DNA from: JACQBY01 sp041486115
GTDB taxonomy: Bacteria > Nitrospirota > Nitrospiria > JACQBW01
Reading direction: 5' to 3'
NCBI GenBank assembly: GCA_041486115.1
Contig: JBGPKT010000070.1
Location: forward strand, 1-11,984
Length of the DNA stretch: 11,984 nt
Positions 7,238-11,984 of the stretch are shown one piece after another. Under the pieces are notes generated by a model, which was given only the letters and a program-made list of their open reading frames with translations, did no database searches and had not been told where the DNA came from. How positions within the stretch are numbered: position 1 is the stretch's first letter; every line of letters begins with the position of its first letter. The translations under genes and the position numbers were made by a program.

Positions 7238-8410
7238 TTAAAAAAGAGTGATTTTAATTTTTGAAGCCGCTTCTTTCGCCATTTCCACCGCTTTAAATGG
7301 GTCGGCGTTAGCCGCCAGAACAACCCCCAATCTTCTATTTTTTTTGCAATCGGGCTTGCCAAACAGACGGACCTGAATATTCTGGCCTCGCATCGCTTCT
7401 TCGATCTCATAGGCCGGTGATACCCCTTCGCCCTGTGCCAAAATCACCGATGAAGCGCCGGGCGTTCTTAATAGAGGGGTAAATAATGGAAACCCGAGAA
7501 TCGCCCTGACATGGAGGGCGAACTCCGAAAGATCCTGCGTCATCAGTGTCACCATTCCGGTATCGTGGGGCCGGGGGGAAACCTCCGAAAAATAGACCTC
7601 TTCCCCCTTGATAAAGAGTTCCACTCCGAAAATCCCCCTTCCCCCGAGGTTGTCTGTAACGGTTTTTGCGATTTGCTGGCATTTTTCAAGGACTAAAGGA
7701 GACATCGGGTGGGGCTGCCACGATTGGCGGTAATCCCCGTCGATCTGGATATGGCCAATGGGCGGGCAGAAAACCGTTTCATTGAACCCCCGGACGGTTA
7801 AAATCGTAATTTCGTAATCAAACTGGATAAACGCTTCGAGAATGACTTTTTTGTTTTTGGCGCGGGCGCCGATTCGGGCATATTCCCATGCGTTTTTTAG
7901 TTCCTCCCGGCTTTTAATGACCGACTGCCCTTTTCCGGAAGATGACATGACCGGTTTCATCACGCAGGGATATCCGATCGCCTTTGCGGCCCCTTCAAGC
8001 TCCTGTTCATCCTCGACAAAACAATACCGGCTGGTAGGGAGTTTTAGTTCTTCCGACGCCAGCTTTCTAATCCCTTCACGGTCCATGGTTAAACGAACGG
8101 CCCGGGCCGTTGGAATCACGATATATTTATTTTCAATTTCAAGAAGGTAGTCTGTCGCGATCGCTTCAATCTCGGGGACGATCAAATCGGGCTTTTCGGC
8201 CTCAATGACTCCGGCCAATTCGTTCCGGTTGAGCATGTCGATCACATGTGACCTGTGCGCCACCTGCATGGCAGGCGCATTGGGATAACGGTCTACGGCA
8301 ATCACCTCCACACCCAATCGCTGGGCTTCAATTGCCACCTCTTTACCGAGTTCACCCGACCCGAGCAACATGAGGCGTTTTGAATTTTTAGAAAGCGGCG
8401 TTCCGATCAT
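7238..8410 (-). CDS. purT: Formate-dependent phosphoribosylglycinamide formyltransferase (GAR transformylase 2)
   Basis: This is an ATP-grasp enzyme of purine synthesis: formate + ATP + GAR gives formyl-GAR + ADP + phosphate, via formyl phosphate, in the cytoplasm. It is the folate-independent alternative to PurN. At 390 residues it is almost exactly the length of E. coli PurT (392) and matches it throughout: MLLGSGELGKEVAIE (14-28), VDRYPNAPAMQVAHRSHVID (39-58), VPEIEAIATD (78-87), MKPVMSSSGKGQ (151-162, ATP-grasp lysine and glycine-rich loop), FGVELF (261-266) and FSEVSPRPHDTGMVTL (274-289, with the acidic magnesium ligands and GAR-binding residues). An AAGGAG ribosome binding site sits five bases before ATG 8410. 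It is a single-gene unit, divergent from the tRNA-Ala gene. I see nothing odd in it, and no purine riboswitch in the short leader. Confidence 0.97.
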   Translation of the reverse strand: MIGTPLSKNSKRLMLLGSGELGKEVAIEAQRLGVEVIAVDRYPNAPAMQVAHRSHVIDMLNRNELAGVIEAEKPDLIVPEIEAIATDYLLEIENKYIVIPTARAVRLTMDREGIRKLASEELKLPTSRYCFVEDEQELEGAAKAIGYPCVMKPVMSSSGKGQSVIKSREELKNAWEYARIGARAKNKKVILEAFIQFDYEITILTVRGFNETVFCPPIGHIQIDGDYRQSWQPHPMSPLVLEKCQQIAKTVTDNLGGRGIFGVELFIKGEEVYFSEVSPRPHDTGMVTLMTQDLSEFALHVRAILGFPLFTPLLRTPGASSVILAQGEGVSPAYEIEEAMRGQNIQVRLFGKPDCKKNRRLGVVLAANADPFKAVEMAKEAASKIKITLF

Positions 8411-8438
8411 GATGACTCCTTAAGTAATTAAAATAAAT

Positions 8439-8467
8439 TTGACAAGAATTTGGTCAGATGATAACAT
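8439..8467 (+). promoter_or_regulatory. Promoter of the tRNA-Ala gene
   Basis: A perfect TTGACA (8439-8444) is followed 17 bases later by TAACAT (8462-8467). The transcript would start near 8474, 16 bases before the mature tRNA end, which suits RNase P processing. The -10 box is weak (4 of 6) while the -35 is consensus. Confidence 0.55.
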
Positions 8468-8489
8468 ACATCGGATTTACAAGCCAAGA

Positions 8490-8562
8490 GGGGCTGTAGC
8501 GCAGTTGGGAGCGCGTCAGACTGGCAGTCTGAAGGTCGCCGGTTCGATCCCGGCCAGCTCCA
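8490..8562 (+). tRNA. tRNA-Ala (anticodon GGC)
   Basis: A full 73-base cloverleaf is visible. The acceptor stem GGGGCTG (8490-8496) pairs with CAGCTCC (8555-8561), including the G3-U70 wobble that marks alanine tRNA for AlaRS. The D-arm is GCGC / GCGC around AGTTGGGA. The anticodon stem is TCAGA / TCTGA around loop CTGGCAG, giving anticodon GGC, which reads GCC codons. The T-arm is GCCGG-TTCGATC-CCGGC and the discriminator base is A8562. The 3' CCA is not encoded and must be added by the CCA-adding enzyme. Confidence 0.97.
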
Positions 8563-8564
8563 CT

Positions 8565-8609
8565 CCTCGCTTGCGGGGCGAAGTGGTTCCGCAATGAAGC
8601 TACTTTTTT
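8565..8609 (+). terminator. Probable intrinsic terminator of the tRNA-Ala transcript
   Basis: Two hairpins follow the tRNA. CCTCG-CTTG-CGGGG (8565-8578) is short and GC-rich. AAGTGGTT (8581-8588) pairs with AGCTACTT (8598-8605), with two G-U pairs, and leads into a run of six T (8604-8609). The second is the more likely terminator. It would also separate the tRNA from the gene at 8658. Confidence 0.45.
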
Positions 8610-8657
8610 CCTTTTAATCTCCAGTCCCCTCCCAAAATTCTCTATGGATGCGGAACA

Positions 8658-9146
8658 ATGATGGCTTGGATAACCTTTATTTTAACGTTTATTACAGCCG
8701 TATGTTTAATTTATCAAATATGGCTTTCAAGAATAGCTTTAACGGCTGATGTAATTTTGAAGCTGTTGGCCAGATTTGAAAGTCCAGAAATGTTAATAAT
8801 ACGTCGTGAAGCAGCCAAAGCTTTCCTGGCAAAAAATTACCGAGCAGTTCCAAACCCCGCACAAGACGTACTTAATTTCTTTGAAACGCTTGGATTTTTA
8901 ACCAATCTGAAAGCTCTTGACAAAAGAATAGTATGGAATTCCTTTTTTTCTACTATTCGGGGCTATTGGGAAGCATTCGAAGTTGGGATTAAGGATCGTC
9001 AAAAAGTGGATAAAACGGCATGGACGGAGACGGAAAACCTTTATAATATTCTCAATGCGATTCAGAAAAAGAAAGCAAAAACATCGAATGTAAAATTGGA
9101 AAAAGATGAATTGACCTCATTTTTTAATAGAGAAGCGTCTTTATAA
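8658..9146 (+). CDS. Small membrane-anchored protein of unknown function (DUF4760-like)
   Basis: The 162-residue protein has one N-terminal transmembrane segment (residues about 3-25, AWITFILTFITAVCLIYQIW). A mainly helical cytoplasmic part follows: VILKLLARFESPEMLIIRRE (32-51), then LNFFETLGFLTNLKALDKRI (72-91), then FSTIRGYWEAFEVG (97-110), and a lysine-rich C-terminal helix. The layout (single anchor, then a helical bundle with an FFETLG-type segment and a Trp-rich later helix) resembles the widespread DUF4760-like proteins. These are uncharacterised and often occur in accessory regions; I cannot confirm the match without a profile search. ATG 8658 and ATG 8661 are both possible; neither has a strong ribosome binding site. 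AT-rich codon use sets it apart from purT. It is the first gene after the tRNA-Ala, in the same direction. Confidence 0.7.
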   Translation: MMAWITFILTFITAVCLIYQIWLSRIALTADVILKLLARFESPEMLIIRREAAKAFLAKNYRAVPNPAQDVLNFFETLGFLTNLKALDKRIVWNSFFSTIRGYWEAFEVGIKDRQKVDKTAWTETENLYNILNAIQKKKAKTSNVKLEKDELTSFFNREASL

Positions 9147-9153
9147 AGAACGT

Positions 9154-9423
9154 GGGGTCAAATTTTGTTGTTTGTTGTTGATTTCATCTTAAATCCTTCG
9201 ACCCGCATCCGAAATCCAACTTTCCATTTTCTTTTCTCCCACACCCCATGACGGGCCCATACCACAACACCATTATTCCGAACAATAAGACTGTTGGCTG
9301 TCTGCTGCTGGGTTAAATTACGACCCACTATAAAGTGGTAGGTAAAACCGCAACATTCTACCTACGTGAAAATGGGAAACAATACGCTGCCATAAAGAAT
9401 ATATCAACAAAAGATTTGACCCC
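9154..9423. mobile_element. 270-bp element with terminal inverted repeats (probable MITE or transposon remnant)
   Basis: GGGGTCAAAT-TTTGTTG at 9154-9170 and its inverted partner CAACAAAAGATTTGACCCC at 9405-9423 match over 17 bases, with two extra bases in the right copy. Ends of the GGGGTCAAAT type are familiar to me from small non-autonomous elements linked to IS200/REP-type transposases; that link is recall, not shown here. Inside, the minus strand stays open for about 57 codons up to a TGA just inside the left end, reading through TYHFIVGRNLTQQQTANSLI and KWKVGFRMRVEGFKMK. It lacks a start and looks like a decayed coding remnant. No target-site duplication is evident. No transposase is intact. 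Confidence 0.5.
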
Positions 9424-9469
9424 TTCCATACAAGCACTAGGGACTGGATTGACAGAGAATATTAAGATG

Positions 9470-9590
9470 TGACCTGGCGGCCCGGAAGCTCAGCACTTCC
9501 GGCGCAGTTCAGCCAGACTCACCGCTTCCGGACTGAGGCGGTGCGGGGTAACTTTCTCTTCTCCCCCCGATGCCGATCTGGAAGCGGTAT
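9470..9590. other. GC-rich, strongly structured non-coding segment
   Basis: In an AT-rich intergenic region this stretch is GC-rich and packed with inverted repeats. CCGGAAG-CTCAGCA-CTTCCGG (9482-9502) is a perfect 7-bp hairpin. CACCGC (9520-9525) pairs with GCGGTG (9538-9543). ACCGCTTCC (9521-9529) pairs perfectly with GGAAGCGGT (9580-9588), enclosing CGGGG (9544-9548) and CCCCG (9565-9569). The second and third pairings exclude each other. TTCCGG also recurs. It may encode a structured RNA, or be the end of a mobile element. It is not a tRNA or rRNA and I do not recognise it. Confidence 0.4.
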
Positions 9591-9736
9591 TTATTTTCTC
9601 AAGAATCTTCCCCTAACAGCCCTTTTCAAAGGGAAAAACCTTTGCCTTTATTAGGTGAAGTGCCTTACCGTCCGCTTTTCGTCCATATATTTGGAGGATT
9701 CAGGTGAGGATTGGAAGCTCTGTGAAAGACCTTCCT
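9591..9736. other. Remaining gene-free stretch before the HEPN gene
   Basis: Nothing gene-like is supported here. A small hairpin CCCTT-TTCA-AAGGG lies at 9620-9633 and is nested inside CCTAA (9612-9616) and TTAGG (9651-9655). An open frame at 9469-9654 crosses the structured segment but its translation has no protein-like character, so I did not call it. Confidence 0.35.
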
Positions 9737-9765
9737 TTGCCTATTTTCCGAATATTGATTATAAT
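9737..9765 (+). promoter_or_regulatory. Sigma-70-like promoter for the HEPN-domain gene
   Basis: TTGCCT (9737-9742), an exact 17-base spacer and a perfect TATAAT (9760-9765) precede the gene. The transcript would start near 9772 with a leader of about 47 bases. The leader ends in AAGGTGAG nine bases before ATG 9819, a usable ribosome binding site. The gene thus has its own promoter, independent of the gene at 8658. Confidence 0.6.
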
Positions 9766-9818
9766 CCTTCGTAATGTTGATTTATCAGGATAAAAAGTTT
9801 TAAGGTGAGTTATTCCAA

Positions 9819-11180
9819 ATGAGGAACAAGTCCCCGAAGGTAATAAATCCTGACACAAACACAAAATTACATAGTAGAAGTAAAGAAGCCATGAAAAAAC
9901 ATCTTATTAAAATCTTAATGGAATGTGAAATTAACAAAGGTTTCCCTTTTTTTGGCGATAGTACTTTCAATTATATCTATTCGAATTTCTGGCAAGAGGT
10001 AGAAAAAACTAAAAAAGATTGGTTAAGTTTTAAGGACACCTATTCAATACTTTCTCATGGAATTAATAATTACATCAGAAAGTCTGTAAACTCAAATGTT
10101 ACTGAAGTTTCCGGTCGTTTAGTTGAAATTGTGAAAACAGAGGGAATCGATTTAATTGCTGAAAATATAATTTCTTCTTTAGAATCAATACCAAGAGAAT
10201 ACCAGATTCATTTTAATCTTCCTGCTGCTCATCCCCTAGGTATAAGTGAGGTCTTCTTAACAGAACATATTTCCTTAATTGAAGTCGAAGAAAAAGCTTT
10301 TGCGCATGACCAAGAGGCTCCTCCAATGACAGTTGCCTTACAAGAATCTGTACAGGAAATAAAAAATAAAAGGATACATCTCTGTATTAAATCATCTGGA
10401 TATGCCGATGATTCTTTAGAAAGTAGTGCAGTTAAAAAAGCTTTATCAATTTTTAAGCAAGTTATCCTGTTAGGAGTATATTCAGGGGTTTTAATAAAAG
10501 GTGAACCGAGATCATCATTATGGGGTTGGGGAGCCCGACGACAAGTTTTTATTCGTGACAAAGATGGAAAATTCATTAAGGAATTTTCTGAAGGGTTTCT
10601 ACTTCCTTTTTTTCTAGCATCATATGATGGCATTTCTCTTCCTAAACAGGTTTCAGATTATGTTTCATCTCTCATAATAAATGAGGAAGCTCTAAAACCT
10701 TTGCCAATCGAAAGACTTCTTGAAAAGTTTGAAAACGTCGATAACCTCAATCCAGAAGAGAAGTCGAAAATACTAAAAACACGATTTACACAACCCATAA
10801 AATTGTTGCAGGAATCTGCCTCTAATAAAGATGCAGAGCGAATTAAAACTGCGCTTGAATGGTCATTTGATTCAATTACAAACGAAAACCATACATTCGC
10901 ATTTATACAGGCCTGTATAGGGCTAGAAGCAATTCTAGGTGATGATAAGCCACAGGACAGCATAACTGAAAAATTGGCAGATCGCTGTGCTTATTTACTT
11001 GGAACGACTTTTCAAAGTAGACGCAATTATAAATACGGTTTCGAAAAAATCTATAAAATAAGGTCTACGCTGGTACACGGTAGAACACCCAATTTGTCAA
11101 TAGAAGAACAAAAGTTTCTCATCTTAGCCGAGAGTATTTTAAAAGACGTAATCTGGAAGGAACTCTCCTATTTGAGTTAG
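9819..11180 (+). CDS. ApeA-like HEPN domain protein, 453 residues
   Basis: This is a soluble protein with no signal peptide or membrane segment. Residues about 357-450 resemble the ApeA-like HEPN domain: FAFIQACIGLEAILGD, then SITEKLADRCAYLLG, a basic loop, FEKIYKIRSTLVHG, and a final helix LILAESILKDVIWKEL. The RSTLVH motif (R415, H420) is the R-x4-H signature of HEPN ribonucleases, so catalytic residues look intact. The first 350 residues have no domain I recognise; they hold a helical N-terminus and a middle part with GEPRSSLWGWGARRQVFIRD (about 228-247) of probable beta structure. HEPN proteins include anti-phage abortive-infection effectors (ApeA itself) and toxins, so a defence role is plausible but inferred. 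The gene is AT-rich compared with the left half of the window, which suggests horizontal acquisition. No toxin-antitoxin partner directly abuts it. Confidence 0.82.
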   Translation: MRNKSPKVINPDTNTKLHSRSKEAMKKHLIKILMECEINKGFPFFGDSTFNYIYSNFWQEVEKTKKDWLSFKDTYSILSHGINNYIRKSVNSNVTEVSGRLVEIVKTEGIDLIAENIISSLESIPREYQIHFNLPAAHPLGISEVFLTEHISLIEVEEKAFAHDQEAPPMTVALQESVQEIKNKRIHLCIKSSGYADDSLESSAVKKALSIFKQVILLGVYSGVLIKGEPRSSLWGWGARRQVFIRDKDGKFIKEFSEGFLLPFFLASYDGISLPKQVSDYVSSLIINEEALKPLPIERLLEKFENVDNLNPEEKSKILKTRFTQPIKLLQESASNKDAERIKTALEWSFDSITNENHTFAFIQACIGLEAILGDDKPQDSITEKLADRCAYLLGTTFQSRRNYKYGFEKIYKIRSTLVHGRTPNLSIEEQKFLILAESILKDVIWKELSYLS

Positions 11181-11181
11181 G

Positions 11182-11212
11182 TTGACAAACTAACTGGTCG
11201 AGTTTTTGTCAA
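11182..11212. repeat. Hairpin just after the HEPN gene
   Basis: TTGACAAACT (11182-11191) and AGTTTTTGTCAA (11201-11212) are inverted, with two extra T in the right arm and a nine-base loop. No T run follows on either strand, so it is not a standard terminator. It marks the right limit of the AT-rich stretch and may be an element end. Confidence 0.4.
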
Positions 11213-11273
11213 GTAAAGAGGGACAGCTACCGATAATACCGCCCACTCATAGCCTAAAGCCCGTAAGCCTTCG

Positions 11274-11883
11274 TTATTGGAGGCATTGGAAACCAAACCC
11301 TGCAAGCGCAGGGAGTTGTTGAGTTGGGCTCATATTTCCTGGGGAGGGATAATTCCAGGTATGGACTATGATCGACCACATTGATGGATCCTCTGTGGCG
11401 TTGAAGTTAGTCGTATAGGACATATATACCGGGTACACTGAAGGATATGGGTTACTTGTTAGCCATGGCACGGTGCCCGTGGAGTTTGTTAAGGCAACAA
11501 CACAACTGGGCGAACGGGTTTGGTCGGTCATATTCGATAACCCCACCGTGATTTCGCCATATTGTTGAATGGGAAAGTTAAAAGGACTTGTTGTCGCGGT
11601 CCAATTTACTCCTGTGTAGGTCCCTGCTATGATGGCACTCAAGTCTAAGGTCCCGAATGTCATTACTGGAAATGTCATTTGTGGAATCGAATCAATGGCA
11701 TGGCTTAATGTGCTAAAATTATCATTCACCTGTCCCCATCTAGAGGCGCCGTCGTATCCGCCGGGGAAAACATAAGGGACTGTGGTAGCGGCCTGGGCAT
11801 CTGTTTTAACGCCCGTAATTATAAACGCTAATAGGATTACCGCTGAGACTGTCCAAAGTTTTGTGTAAACCAGCCGAGTTCAT
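11274..11883 (-). CDS. Secreted protein of unknown function, probable frameshift near its start
   Basis: The frame ending at TAA 11276-11274 is open back to 11879. It reads as a signal peptide (LVYTKLWTVSAVILLAFIIT, then GVKTDAQA), then a mature part beginning ATTVPYVFPGGYDGASRWGQ and rich in Thr, Ser, Asn, Pro and aromatics, likely beta-structured and extracytoplasmic. GTG 11729 would cut off the whole signal peptide and is unlikely. No ATG exists in frame; only CTG 11873. ATG 11883 sits one base after the stop of the preceding gene and is a natural coupled start, but it is one base out of frame and stops after 25 codons. Removing one G in TCGGCTGG would join ATG to the signal peptide. So this is either a single-base frameshift (real or a sequencing error) or a CTG start. 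A perfect hairpin CCCTGC-AAGC-GCAGGG lies in the last codons (11298-11313). Function and family unknown. Confidence 0.6.
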
Positions 11884-11884
11884 A

Positions 11885-11984
11885 TTAGACCACATTCTCC
11901 GGAATGCGATCTTTGAAGATTAGTTTCAACTGCCCCAGCATGACCGCCCATCCACTTTTACCACGAAGAGCCCCCTTCAAGTCA
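11885..11984 (-). CDS. C-terminal end of an unrecognised protein (cut by window edge)
   Basis: Thirty-two codons run in from the right edge to TAA at 11887-11885. They end KSGWAVMLGQLKLIFKDRIP followed by ENVV, which looks protein-like (alternating hydrophobic and basic residues, and a final charged tail). One base separates the stop from ATG 11883 of the next gene, and a GGAG lies about 14 bases before that ATG, inside this gene's end. The pair therefore looks like an operon. Too little is present to name a family. Confidence 0.55.
   Translation of the reverse strand, partial: DLKGALRGKSGWAVMLGQLKLIFKDRIPENVV

Noticed and set aside
9470..9590. Retron msr/msd or group II intron as an explanation for the structured segment
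   Set aside because: No reverse transcriptase gene lies nearby and I see no domain V-like hairpin or the msr branching context.
9469..9654. 61-residue open frame in the structured intergenic segment
   Set aside because: It crosses several strong inverted repeats, has no ribosome binding site and its translation looks random.
9612..9655. CCTAAC...TTAGG arrangement suggestive of an integron attC site
   Set aside because: The ends do not fit the RYYYAAC / GTTRRRY core pattern, the spacing and inner L boxes are missing, and no integron integrase is present.
11460..11480. TGGCAC...TGC resembling a sigma-54 promoter
   Set aside because: The spacing does not fit the -24/-12 consensus and it lies inside a coding frame.
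8540..11984. Duplicate of the tRNA-Ala 3' end marking an integration site
   Set aside because: I searched the right part by eye for the T-arm and acceptor sequence and found no second copy within the window.

Overview
The window reads as chromosomal DNA of a Gram-negative bacterium. The peptide-binding protein has a cleavable signal peptide with no lipobox cysteine, purine synthesis uses PurT, and there is a CooT-like small protein, a DUF2914 protein and a TIGR04442-like protein. That mix is most familiar to me from Nitrospirota and the old deltaproteobacterial lineages. The assignment is an inference from gene content only and is weak. Base composition is mixed (roughly half GC) in the left two thirds and clearly more AT-rich from about 8.6 kb to 11.2 kb.

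Layout. (1) 1-2289, minus strand: a peptide/nickel-type ABC importer, substrate-binding protein then permease; the permease runs off the left edge. (2) 2290-2368: a compact divergent promoter region with a 9-bp inverted repeat. (3) 2369-4213, plus: a 614-residue soluble protein resembling the uncharacterised TIGR04442 family. (4) 4224-6449, minus: a metal-ion ABC cassette (permease with a 68-residue histidine-rich tail, then ATPase), preceded by a CooT-like nickel-binding protein. A 66-bp imperfect palindrome followed by nine T lies between cooT and the ATPase gene. No metal-binding protein gene is present. (5) 6656-7210, plus: a secreted DUF2914 protein with its own sigma-70-like promoter. 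(6) 7238-8410, minus: purT. (7) 8490-8562, plus: tRNA-Ala(GGC), with promoter and probable terminator. (8) 8563-11212: an AT-rich accessory stretch. It holds a membrane-anchored small protein, a 270-bp element with terminal inverted repeats, a GC-rich structured segment and a 453-residue protein with a C-terminal ApeA-like HEPN domain. (9) 11274-11984, minus: a secreted protein of unknown function whose start looks frameshifted, and the last 32 codons of an unrecognised upstream gene.

The left part is transport and housekeeping. The cooT / ATPase / permease run suggests one transition-metal handling unit. The most likely place for something undescribed is the tRNA-adjacent AT-rich stretch, where a HEPN protein (a family rich in anti-phage and toxin ribonucleases) sits near a membrane-anchored helical protein, a small transposable remnant and a strongly structured non-coding segment. 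No CRISPR array, rRNA, intact transposase, integrase or replication origin is visible.
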